A stretch of 64,000 nt of DNA from an uncultured Collinsella sp. (lineage in GTDB: Bacteria > Actinomycetota > Coriobacteriia > Coriobacteriales > Coriobacteriaceae). The stretch lies in contig CATWSG010000006.1 of assembly GCA_958353395.1 (NCBI GenBank), positions 1-64,000 on the forward strand. Direction: 5' to 3'. Positions 1-10,047 of the stretch are shown here, piece by piece. The position numbers and the translations under genes are program-made. The notes under the pieces are model-generated. The model was not told where the DNA came from. It saw only the letters and a list, made by a program, of their open reading frames with translations, and searched no databases. The stretch's first letter is position 1. Each line of letters starts with the position of its first letter.

Positions 1-155
1 GCCGCGCGGCAAGGAGATATATTGCCAGACCGGAGGGGCGCCGTGGGCGGGAATCTGGGCGTACACATTTCCTACACATCCTGTGATCCGACTAACGTTT
101 GCCAGCCGTTAACTACCGCTCGCCGAGCATCTCTTTATATAAGGCAGTCTCATGG

Positions 156-1556
156 TTAAAGCGGATACGTCCCCCTAGCTAAAGCACAGCCAGCATCGAG
201 CAACTCATCACGTTCTTCCACCGAGAACCCCTCGGCGTAGACGCGCACCACTGGTTCGGTCCCGCTAGGACGGACCAGCAGCCACGTGTCATCCTCGAAT
301 GCCAAACGCAAGCCATCCATATGACTAACGTTTTGCGGCACCTTGCCACAAATCGACTTGGGGTTTACGCCCGGCAGCAGGGTTCGTAACGTTTCGGCAT
401 CTTCGGCCTCAAGGCGCAAATCCCGTCGACCGTAACTCGTCTTACCAAAACTGTCCTCGAGTTGGTCGACCAGAACGCCCAAAGGCGCGTCCGTCTTTGC
501 CATAAGCTCACACAGAATCAGACAGGCGAGGATTCCATCGCGCTCGGGCATATGCGCGGCGATGCCGATACCACCGGCTTCTTCACCGCCTATGAGGACG
601 CCGCCCTTCTTCATCTCTGCCGCTATATATTTGAAACCGACTGGTTTGACGGTCACGCGGCAGCCAAGCGCCTCGGCAATGCGACGCACGAGCGTCGAAC
701 ACGAAAGATTGACGACGACGCGCCCCTCCAAATTACGAAATTGAACCAAGTCGCCCAAAACGAGCGCCATGATCTGATGCGGATGTATATATCTGCCGCG
801 CTCGTCAACCGCGCCGATACGATCGGCGTCGCCGTCGGTCACCAGGCCGGCGCAAGCTCCGTCCTCGATAACCGCGCGCTCGCAAGTGTCCACCCAAGGC
901 TCAACGGGGTCGGGGCAGATATCTTCTTGGTCAGACGCCTGCCCGGCGTGAATCTCGTGCACCTCAACGCCAAGCTCGCGCAGCAAGTCGGCTAGATAAC
1001 CCTGGGCTGCGCCGCCCATGGGATCGACAACCACGCGCAGGTGCGCGTCGCGGATGGCTTCGGCATCGACAAACGATGCCACCGCCTGCATATAGTCAGG
1101 AATGATATCCGCGGTGCGATATTGCCCCTCGATCCCCATTGGCTCGGGAGCCATGGTCTCTTCGAGCTCTTCGATGACATCCTGGTTGGCGGTCGAGCCG
1201 TCACCCATGCGAATCTTGAGGCACAGATAACCCTGCGGATGATGGGACCCCGTCACCATGAGCGCGCCGCACGCCCCACCGTCATAAGCCGCCGCCCACG
1301 TAAGGGCAGGGGTCGGAACAGGTCGCGAAGCGAGCACGGCGTCCAGCCCGTGCGCTGCTAGCACGCCCGCCGCAAGCTCAGCGAACTCGCTCGCCAGGGG
1401 CCGGGTGTCGAACCCTATATATACCGTTTTGCCCGGATTGGTCTTTTGCCACAACTCGCCGACGGCATCGGCGATACGGGCAACGTTATCGGCAGTGAAG
1501 TCCTCATCGACGCGAGCGCGCCAACCGTCAGTTCCAAAATGAATTATCGCGCACAC
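156..1556 (-). CDS. Phosphohexomutase (phosphoglucomutase/phosphomannomutase family)
   Basis: Alpha-D-phosphohexomutase, interconverting hexose 1- and 6-phosphates in the cytoplasm for glycogen, cell-wall or exopolysaccharide precursor supply. From the GTG start at 1556 it is 466 residues, the normal family length. All four family signatures are visible: phosphoserine loop TGSHHP (Ser about 104), metal site DGDADR (about 241-246), sugar loop GGEEAGG (about 323-329) and phosphate loop RPSGTEP (about 429-435). The start is chosen because GAGGTG lies 7 bases upstream and the protein then begins just before the typical FGTDGWRA; an upstream in-frame ATG (1616) would add 20 atypical residues. Glucose versus mannose preference cannot be read from sequence. 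Confidence 0.92.
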   Translation of the reverse strand: MCAIIHFGTDGWRARVDEDFTADNVARIADAVGELWQKTNPGKTVYIGFDTRPLASEFAELAAGVLAAHGLDAVLASRPVPTPALTWAAAYDGGACGALMVTGSHHPQGYLCLKIRMGDGSTANQDVIEELEETMAPEPMGIEGQYRTADIIPDYMQAVASFVDAEAIRDAHLRVVVDPMGGAAQGYLADLLRELGVEVHEIHAGQASDQEDICPDPVEPWVDTCERAVIEDGACAGLVTDGDADRIGAVDERGRYIHPHQIMALVLGDLVQFRNLEGRVVVNLSCSTLVRRIAEALGCRVTVKPVGFKYIAAEMKKGGVLIGGEEAGGIGIAAHMPERDGILACLILCELMAKTDAPLGVLVDQLEDSFGKTSYGRRDLRLEAEDAETLRTLLPGVNPKSICGKVPQNVSHMDGLRLAFEDDTWLLVRPSGTEPVVRVYAEGFSVEERDELLDAGCALARGTYPL

Positions 1557-1675
1557 GCGCAGACACCTCACAGTGTTTGGATCATGGTACGCGTGAGGTA
1601 TACCCGCAACACGCACTCAGCAACCTGCCGGCACCAGCATTCACCATTTGGGCAAATGCTGCCGAGGACATGCAA

Positions 1676-1710
1676 GCAATAAAAAAACCGCCCCGTATGG
1701 AGCGGTTTTG
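1676..1710 (-). terminator. Rho-independent terminator after the homocysteine methyltransferase gene
   Basis: An 11-bp stem (1684-1694 with 1699-1709, one G-T wobble, loop GTAT) is followed on the minus strand by a T run (the A run at 1678-1687 on the plus strand). It starts six bases after the stop codon of the gene ending at 1715. Confidence 0.85.
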
Positions 1711-1714
1711 CCCT

Positions 1715-2608
1715 TTATATATCGAGCGCCTCGGCCATCGCTGCCGTAGTGATTGCCGTGGTTCCACAGCAACTGCCCACCATTGCGGCGCCGGCATGTC
1801 TCCATTCGATGCATGCGCGCGCGAAAGCTTCGGGATTCTCGTGCCATACGGGGCCATCCTGAGTCTGGACCGGATCGCCTACGTTGGGACGCACCGTAAC
1901 GGGAGTAGTCGCCGATGCAACCATCCTGGGCACCGCCGCATTCGCGGCCGCAAGCGAACAGCAATTAACACCAACCGAGTTTGCGCCGTGTTTTTCGGCG
2001 TACAAAACGGCTGCCTCGATGTTGAGGCCATCGCCCAGCAGGTCGCCTTTATCGTCAACGACAAAACTCACCAGAACAGGCATGCCGTCGGCGGCATCTC
2101 GGGCGCCGGCAAGCATGGGCTGCAGATTACGGATAGACGTCACCGTCTCGATCAGCAGACCGTCAACACCAGCATTGAGCAAGGCGTGCGCCTGTTCGCG
2201 CGCAATGCCGCGGATTTCACGATACTCGACAGAGTCCTCGGCAAACCACTCAATACCGATCGGGCCCATCGAGCCCAGCAGTAGCTGAGGGTGCGCCTGG
2301 CGGGCATCGTCGACGGCCCCGCGATTGACCTCCGCCACGGACGGCGCAATCTGGTCGTGCTTGAGGGCATAGCTCGATGCCTGAAAGGTATTGGTAATGA
2401 GCACCTGCGCGCCGGCGGCGACATACAAGCGATGGATACGAGAAACGGTCTGCGGCTCTGCCAGATTCCAAAACGCCGGTGGAATGTCGGCGGCATCGTA
2501 CTCACTCAACAAAACACTGCCCATGGGGCCCTGCGCCAACAAGGTCTCGCTCGACAAGCGGCGCGTAAGTTCCTCGGCACCAAAGCGGTTGTAATAACTC
2601 GTATCCAT
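1715..2608 (-). CDS. Homocysteine S-methyltransferase domain protein
   Basis: Single-domain Pfam Hcy S-methyltransferase (MmuM / MetH N-terminal type) of 297 residues. These enzymes transfer a methyl group to homocysteine or related thiols using a Zn-activated thiolate. The three Zn-ligand cysteines are visible: GVNC (Cys215) and GSCC (Cys280, Cys281). No cobalamin or folate domain is attached, so the methyl donor (S-methylmethionine, betaine or a partner corrinoid protein) is unknown. It lies 10 bases after the DtxR-type gene and is followed at once by a terminator, so the two form a small operon, which suggests metal- or redox-linked control of the methyltransferase. Confidence 0.85.
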   Translation of the reverse strand: MDTSYYNRFGAEELTRRLSSETLLAQGPMGSVLLSEYDAADIPPAFWNLAEPQTVSRIHRLYVAAGAQVLITNTFQASSYALKHDQIAPSVAEVNRGAVDDARQAHPQLLLGSMGPIGIEWFAEDSVEYREIRGIAREQAHALLNAGVDGLLIETVTSIRNLQPMLAGARDAADGMPVLVSFVVDDKGDLLGDGLNIEAAVLYAEKHGANSVGVNCCSLAAANAAVPRMVASATTPVTVRPNVGDPVQTQDGPVWHENPEAFARACIEWRHAGAAMVGSCCGTTAITTAAMAEALDI

Positions 2609-2618
2609 ATATATCCCG

Positions 2619-3041
2619 CTATTCCTCGACGCTGATTCCCTGCTTTTCGAGATAGGCGAGCCAGCGGCTCATCGTGTCCTCGGATAGCGCATGCTCCATC
2701 ATGCAGGCCTCGGAATCGGCTCGCTCAAATTCGACACCGAGCTCCTGAACCAAAAACGTGCGGATGAGGCGATGACGGTACCAGATAGCCGCGCCAACCT
2801 CGCGGCCGCGATCGGTCAGGATCACCTTGCCGTAGTGCGATTGCTCGACAAGCTCGGATGCCTTGAGAGCCGAAACCGCTTTATTGACCGATGCCTTGGA
2901 GACGCCAAGGCGCTGCGCGATGTCGACCGATCGAACGCCGTTGGTTTCCCCCTCTTCGCTTTCAATGCGAACCATGCACTCCAAGTAGTCTTCGTTCGCC
3001 ACCGTCAGATGTAGTTCGCGCGAGCTATTTGTCGTATCCAT
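2619..3041 (-). CDS. DtxR/MntR-family metal-dependent transcriptional regulator
   Basis: 140-residue regulator of the iron/manganese-dependent DtxR family. The N-terminal winged helix-turn-helix (about residues 15-70, with VRSVDIAQRLGVSKASVN) is followed by a metal-binding/dimerisation domain with the typical E-x-x-MEH motif (CMMEHALSEDTM, about 110-122). It lacks the C-terminal SH3-like domain, as in MntR (about 142 residues). The start at 3041 is preferred because GGGACGGAAG lies just upstream. It is the first gene of an operon with the methyltransferase and is divergent from pepT; a perfect palindrome at 3095-3114 lies in the shared intergenic region and could be its operator (inference). 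Confidence 0.88.
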   Translation of the reverse strand: MDTTNSSRELHLTVANEDYLECMVRIESEEGETNGVRSVDIAQRLGVSKASVNKAVSALKASELVEQSHYGKVILTDRGREVGAAIWYRHRLIRTFLVQELGVEFERADSEACMMEHALSEDTMSRWLAYLEKQGISVEE

Positions 3042-3094
3042 GATCTTCCGTCCCTTCTGCATTCAATGGCTGATTCTACCCCATCCAAGCGTCG

Positions 3095-3114
3095 CGGTAT
3101 GCCGTGGCATACCG
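3095..3114. promoter_or_regulatory. Perfect 9-2-9 palindrome, candidate operator
   Basis: CGGTATGCC, GT, GGCATACCG: a perfect inverted repeat between the divergent starts of the DtxR-type gene (3041) and pepT (3162). On the minus strand a possible -10, TAGAAT, follows 18 bases later; on the plus strand TAGAGT follows at 3118-3123. The palindrome therefore overlaps the expected -35 regions of both promoters. Which protein binds is not known. Confidence 0.6.
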
Positions 3115-3161
3115 TGCTAGAGTTCTTGTTGCACACGACGACCAAGATTGGAGCGGTCTTT

Positions 3162-4409
3162 ATGGAAAACACCACCACGAACCCCGATGTCCTCGAGCGC
3201 TTTTTGCGCTACGTCCAGATCAACACGCAGTCCGAGGATGCAAACTGCGACCAGGTACCCTCGAGCGCCGTTCAGTTTGACCTTGCCAACGTGCTGGCTG
3301 AAGAGCTGCGCGAGCTTGGTGCGGAAGATGCCCACGTGACCGAGCACGCCTATGTCTGCGCGCATATCCCCGCAAGTGCGGGCGCTGAGGACAAGCCCGC
3401 CCTGGGCCTGATCGCCCATCTCGACACCACCGAAGTTGCACCGGGTGCCGGCGTGAAACCGCACATCGTACACTACGAAGGCGGCGACCTGGTCTGCGGC
3501 ACGGTTGACGGTAAGCCCGTTGCCATGAGTACCGCCAAGCTTCCCGCCCTGAACGACCTCGCAGGTGAGGACCTGGTCTGCAGCGATGGCACCACGCTGC
3601 TGGGCGCGGACGACAAGGCAGGCGTCGCCGAGATCATGTCGCTTGTCGCGCGTATCGCTCAGGACCCTTCTCTGCCCCATCCCGCACTCGGCATTTGCTT
3701 CTGCCCTGACGAGGAGATCGGCCACGGAGCCGAGCTGTTGGATATCGATACCTTTGGCTGCAAGTACGCCTACACGGTCGACGGCGGCCCCATCGGCGAA
3801 CTGGAGTGGGAATGCTTTAACGCCGCCGAGGCGACCGTCTGCTTTGAGGGCCAGTCCATCCACCCGGGCGACGCTAAGGGCCGTATGGTCAACGCAGGCA
3901 ATCTGTTCTGCGACTTCAACGCGTTGCTCCCCTACGTACAGCGCCCGGAGTATACGGAAGGCTACGAGGGCTTTTATCACCTTGAGGGTGTATCTGCGAC
4001 CGTCGATCACGCCACAGCGCGCTATATCGTCCGCGACCATGACGCCGCCAAGTTCCAGCAGAAACTCGACCTTATTGATGCCGCTGCCTCGATGCTCAAC
4101 CAGCGTCTGGGTGAGGAGCGCGTGACGGTCGAGATTAAGCAGCAGTATCGAAATATGGCCGAGATCGTTCGTGACTATCCCGAGCTTATTGATGTTGCCA
4201 AGGAAGCCTACCTTGCCTGCGGCGTTGAGCCCCAAGTGCTGCCGATTCGTGGCGGCACCGACGGCGCCCAGCTGTCGTTCCGCGGTCTGCCCTGCCCCAA
4301 CCTCTCGACGGGCGGCTACTGCTACCACGGCGTCAACGAGTTTATCCCGGTCAGCTCACTCGTCAAGATGACTGACGTCCTGCAGGAGCTCGTCGCCCGC
4401 TTCGCATAA
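3162..4409 (+). CDS. pepT: Peptidase T (tripeptide aminopeptidase)
   Basis: Cytosolic M20B metallopeptidase that removes the N-terminal residue from tripeptides. 415 residues compared with about 408 in E. coli. Di-zinc and catalytic residues are visible: HLDTT (His86, Asp88), ADDKAG (Asp150/151), and the catalytic pair in PDEEIG (Glu184/185); GTDGAQ near the C terminus is also typical. The start is placed at MENTT because GGAG lies 8 bases upstream; the open frame extends 32 codons further without family similarity. It has its own terminator, so it is monocistronic. Confidence 0.95.
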   Translation: MENTTTNPDVLERFLRYVQINTQSEDANCDQVPSSAVQFDLANVLAEELRELGAEDAHVTEHAYVCAHIPASAGAEDKPALGLIAHLDTTEVAPGAGVKPHIVHYEGGDLVCGTVDGKPVAMSTAKLPALNDLAGEDLVCSDGTTLLGADDKAGVAEIMSLVARIAQDPSLPHPALGICFCPDEEIGHGAELLDIDTFGCKYAYTVDGGPIGELEWECFNAAEATVCFEGQSIHPGDAKGRMVNAGNLFCDFNALLPYVQRPEYTEGYEGFYHLEGVSATVDHATARYIVRDHDAAKFQQKLDLIDAAASMLNQRLGEERVTVEIKQQYRNMAEIVRDYPELIDVAKEAYLACGVEPQVLPIRGGTDGAQLSFRGLPCPNLSTGGYCYHGVNEFIPVSSLVKMTDVLQELVARFA

Positions 4410-4432
4410 GGAACTCGCATAATCTAGGTAAG

Positions 4433-4474
4433 AAAAATCGCCTCGTCCTCAAAACCGAGAACGGGGCGATTTTT
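4433..4474 (+). terminator. Rho-independent terminator after pepT
   Basis: 14-bp stem AAAAATCGCCTCGT / ACGGGGCGATTTTT (4433-4446 and 4461-4474, one wobble) with a 14-base loop; A run on one side and T run on the other make it usable in both directions. Confidence 0.88.
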
Positions 4475-4526
4475 GGTGCAAGAAAAGTAGTCGGCATCGC
4501 AGGTTGAGCCAACGTCAGCGAGCGCT

Positions 4527-4662
4527 GCCCAGAGCGAACAAGTTGGCATGAAAAAGGCAGGGCATTGACCTTCTGGTCATGCCCTGCCTTTTGAATGACA
4601 AATTGTCGCTCTGGGCGGCGCGCAGCGTCAAGCCGTTACGCGGGCTGGTAAGCCCGCGTAAC
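4527..4662 (+). repeat. Three-stem structured repeat, copy 1
   Basis: P1 pairs 4527-4541 (GCCCAGAGCGA...) with 4603-4616. P2 pairs 4556-4570 with 4575-4588 and ends in the tip GACC-TTCT-GGTC. P3 pairs GTTACGCGGGCT (4635-4646) with its complement (4651-4662) around the loop GGTA. Other copies are at 20112, 26070, 31671 and, diverged and reversed, 36145. Stems differ between copies but remain paired, which points to selection on an RNA or single-stranded DNA structure. It ends one base before the stop codon of the LCP gene, in the pepT/LCP convergent gap. Confidence 0.8.
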
Positions 4663-4663
4663 T

Positions 4664-5899
4664 CTAATAGTTGGCCTCGTAGCCGTTACCGTCGCCGGTG
4701 GGCTCTTCGTAGTAGTCCGAATCGCTTGAATCGCTTGAGTCATCGGAATCGTCAGAGCTGACCGATGAGGTTGCGGTACCGTTTGCGTAGTCGTCAGACG
4801 TGTTGTTGTTCAGGTCGCCGATCGTAGAGCTGGAACCGTCGGAAAGACCCATGGTGTTGGGACCCTTGGGATCCTTGCCGGCATCGACGCGCTCCATCAT
4901 TTCCTTGAGCTCGTCCTCGTAGACAAAGACGTAGCTCACTCCGTCGATCATGGTGCTGTCGTCGGCGTACGAGGGCAGGTTGGCCGAGTAGATACCGTCG
5001 ACATCCATACCGCGCATGGCATTGACCGTAGCCACGATATCCTGAACGCTCATATCGGTTACGAGCATATCGGACAGCGAATTAACCAGGCCAAAGATCT
5101 TCGTGGCATCGAAGTTATTGAGAATCTGGTTGGCAAGGGCGCCAAGCACCTGACGCTGGTGGCGCATGCGCGTGTAATCGCCGTCGGCATAGGTGTAGCG
5201 GCAGCGGGCATAGGTAAGGGCGGTGGCACCGTCCATATGCTGCTGGCCAGCGGTAATCTTAATATCCAGGTGCTCGGGGTCGTCAACATCATCGGTTGCG
5301 TTAATGTCGATACCGCCAACCGAATCAATCAGCGCCTGCATACCGTCGAAGCTGACCTCGGCATAGTGGGAAATCTGAACACCGCACAGCTCGTTGACCG
5401 CCTCGACCATGGCCTCGGCGCCGCCAACGGTATGGCAGGCGTTGATCTTCATGGTCTCGCCCTTGTACTCGACCTTGGTGTCGCGCGGAACGGAAATGAG
5501 CGTCGCCTGCTTTTGCGTGGGGTCGATGCGTGCCAGGATAATCGAGTCGGCACGATACGTATCCTCGCCCGGACGGCCGTCGGTGCCAAGAAGCAGCACG
5601 TAGAACGGATCCTTTGCCTCATCGGTGTCAACCAGAACCCGACGCAGATTATCGGTAATGACATTAGAATCGCCGAGCTTGCCCATAATGGTGGCAAACC
5701 ACAGGCCGGCAGCGGTAGTGGCACTCAGCAGCACACCAAGCACGACAATGAGCGCGACGTGACGAATCGTGTGGCTACGACGACGTTGACGAGCGCGCTC
5801 GGAATAGCGAGCCACGTTATCGCGACTGTAGATCTTGGCCTGCGCACCAGTTGAGGGTCTTCGGGCGGTGGTATCCGCGAGGGGCTTTTTATTAAACAT
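4664..5899 (-). CDS. LytR-CpsA-Psr (LCP) family cell-wall ligase
   Basis: 411-residue membrane-anchored protein. A basic cytoplasmic N terminus precedes one membrane segment (about residues 44-66), then an extracellular LCP domain (about 95-270) with the hallmarks LLLGTDGRPGED, RADSIILARID, SVPRDTKV and RMRHQRQV. LCP enzymes transfer undecaprenyl-linked teichoic acid or polysaccharide onto peptidoglycan. The C-terminal 70 residues are a low-complexity Ser/Asp tail, perhaps a wall spacer. The ATG at 5899 with AGG upstream is preferred to the TTG at 5905. It starts 12 bases after murA, so the pair is probably one envelope operon. Confidence 0.9.
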   Translation of the reverse strand: MFNKKPLADTTARRPSTGAQAKIYSRDNVARYSERARQRRRSHTIRHVALIVVLGVLLSATTAAGLWFATIMGKLGDSNVITDNLRRVLVDTDEAKDPFYVLLLGTDGRPGEDTYRADSIILARIDPTQKQATLISVPRDTKVEYKGETMKINACHTVGGAEAMVEAVNELCGVQISHYAEVSFDGMQALIDSVGGIDINATDDVDDPEHLDIKITAGQQHMDGATALTYARCRYTYADGDYTRMRHQRQVLGALANQILNNFDATKIFGLVNSLSDMLVTDMSVQDIVATVNAMRGMDVDGIYSANLPSYADDSTMIDGVSYVFVYEDELKEMMERVDAGKDPKGPNTMGLSDGSSSTIGDLNNNTSDDYANGTATSSVSSDDSDDSSDSSDSDYYEEPTGDGNGYEANY

Positions 5900-5911
5900 A
5901 GGCAACCTGTA

Positions 5912-7195
5912 TTAGTAGATGACGGGATCGGGGACGGAAGCATGCTCGACATGCGCGCCGAGCGCCTGCAGCTTTTCGACAAACTGCTCGTAGCCGCGCT
6001 TGATGTGATGGATGGCCGAAACCTCGGTCGTCCCGTCGGCGATCAAGCCCGCTACGACGAGGGCCGCTCCGCCACGCAGATCGGGCGAGGTAACCTGTGC
6101 ACCCGAGAAGCCCTTAACGCCATGAATCATGGCATGATGGCTCTCGATACGAATGTCGGCACCCATGCGCACCAGCTCAGAGGCAAACATAAAGCGATTC
6201 TCGAAGATGTTCTCGGTAATAACGGAACTGCCGTCGGCAAGGGCGGAGAGCACCATAATCTGCGCCTGCATGTCCGTCGGGAAGCCGGGGAACGGAAGCG
6301 TCTGGATGTCGACCGGCTTGATACGCTCGGCACGGTTTACATGGACGCCATCCTCGACGCGCTCGCAGTCGATACCCATGAGCTCCATCTTCTTGAGCAC
6401 CATGCCCAAGTGAATGGGGCAAAAGCCCATGACATCGACACCGCGATCGTCGGCCATCAACGCACCGGCAACGATAAAGGTACCGGCCTCGATGCGGTCG
6501 CCCACTACGCGATGGGTAACAGGATGCAGCTCTTCCACGCCCTCGATGGTCACGACGGGCGTACCCGCGCCGACAATCTTGGCGCCCATCTCGTTGAGCA
6601 TGTTGGCGAGATCGACGATCTCGGGCTCGCGGGCGGCATTGTCGATAACCGTGGTGCCCTGCGCGCGCACGGATGCCATGATGAGGTTCTCGGTCGCACC
6701 GACGCTGGCGAACTCGAGCGTGACGGTGGTACCGCGCAGACCTTGGGGCGCATTAGCGTTGATGTAGCCGTGGGCGGTATCGAACTCAACGCCCAGGGCC
6801 TCAAGACCAAGAATGTGCATATCGATCTTGCGAGCACCCAGGTTGCAGCCGCCCGGCATGGCGATCTTGGCGCGATGGAAGCGACCCAGCAGGGGTCCCA
6901 TCACGGCTGTGGAAGCACGCATCTTGGCAACGAGCTCGTAGGGGGCCTCCCAAGAATCGACCTGAGAGGTATCAATCTCGAGCGTGTGCTCGTCAAGGAC
7001 ATCGATTGTGGCGCCCATACCCTTGAGCACCTTGCCCATCACGTGGACATCGGAAATATCGGGCACGTTCTGCAGCGTCGTCTTGCCCGGCGCCAGAAGC
7101 GTTGCCGCCATGAGTTTGAGCGCGGAGTTCTTGGCGCCCGAAACGGGCACGGAGCCTCCGATGGCGTGGCCACCCTCAACGCGGATAATATCCAA
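5912..7195 (-). CDS. murA: UDP-N-acetylglucosamine 1-carboxyvinyltransferase
   Basis: First committed step of peptidoglycan synthesis: transfers enolpyruvate from PEP to UDP-GlcNAc in the cytoplasm. 427 residues, the usual length. GAKNSAL (Lys22, Asn23) and the PEP-binding loop PGGCNLGARKIDMH are present; Cys117 is the fosfomycin-sensitive catalytic cysteine, so the protein should not be intrinsically resistant through the Cys-to-Asp change. It is downstream of atpC with a terminator between, and co-directional with the LCP gene. Confidence 0.97.
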   Translation of the reverse strand: MDIIRVEGGHAIGGSVPVSGAKNSALKLMAATLLAPGKTTLQNVPDISDVHVMGKVLKGMGATIDVLDEHTLEIDTSQVDSWEAPYELVAKMRASTAVMGPLLGRFHRAKIAMPGGCNLGARKIDMHILGLEALGVEFDTAHGYINANAPQGLRGTTVTLEFASVGATENLIMASVRAQGTTVIDNAAREPEIVDLANMLNEMGAKIVGAGTPVVTIEGVEELHPVTHRVVGDRIEAGTFIVAGALMADDRGVDVMGFCPIHLGMVLKKMELMGIDCERVEDGVHVNRAERIKPVDIQTLPFPGFPTDMQAQIMVLSALADGSSVITENIFENRFMFASELVRMGADIRIESHHAMIHGVKGFSGAQVTSPDLRGGAALVVAGLIADGTTEVSAIHHIKRGYEQFVEKLQALGAHVEHASVPDPVIY

Positions 7196-7209
7196 GGTCT
7201 ACCCTTTCA

Positions 7210-7247
7210 AAAAGCATGCCCGGGATGGCTGGGCCATCCCGGGCATG
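7210..7247 (-). terminator. Rho-independent terminator of the ATP synthase operon
   Basis: Perfect 15-bp stem, 7215-7229 with 7233-7247, with a 3-base loop, followed on the minus strand by CTTTTTG (7210-7214). It lies between atpC and murA and only 15 bases before the murA start, so it may also limit readthrough into murA. Confidence 0.92.
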
Positions 7248-7283
7248 ATGTGTTCGCAAATGGTCGAACGCTAAATCGTTTGA

Positions 7284-7676
7284 CTATTGGGCAAGCTTGA
7301 GCTTACACCATGCGATTTCATTATAGAGGTAGGCGCGGCGTGCATCATCCTCCGACAAATTACCCAGCTTCTCTTCAAAACCTTGAATATCAGCTTTAAG
7401 CTTGTCGGCATCGACGGTCGCCAAATCGCAAGCGCGCTCGGCGAGAACGGTCACGACATCGTCCGCAACCTGGGCATAGCCGCCGGCCACGGCAAACGTG
7501 TGGTCGACAGTGCCCATGGCCTTATCGGAAACGCGAACGTAACCGCGGTCGATCGTGCAGATCTCGCTGGAGTGAGCAGGCAGAACGCCAAACTCGCCAT
7601 CCGTGGACGGAATCGACACAAACGCAGCGTCGCCCTCATAGGCGCAGCTCACGGGGCACACGATGCGGATACGCAT
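7284..7676 (-). CDS. atpC: ATP synthase F1 epsilon subunit
   Basis: 130-residue central-stalk subunit that couples rotation and inhibits ATP hydrolysis. The N-terminal beta-sandwich (VSIPSTDGEFGVLPAHS, with the typical GxxGVLPxH) and a C-terminal helical hairpin are recognisable. Last gene of the ATP synthase operon, three bases after atpD. Confidence 0.96.
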   Translation of the reverse strand: MRIRIVCPVSCAYEGDAAFVSIPSTDGEFGVLPAHSSEICTIDRGYVRVSDKAMGTVDHTFAVAGGYAQVADDVVTVLAERACDLATVDADKLKADIQGFEEKLGNLSEDDARRAYLYNEIAWCKLKLAQ

Positions 7677-7679
7677 AAC

Positions 7680-10042
<2,363 letters not shown>

Positions 10043-10047
10043 GGGGC

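Noticed and set aside
1..155. Possible end of a gene entering from the left edge
   Set aside because: Short open frames exist on the plus strand but none shows recognisable sequence, and no start or terminator supports them.
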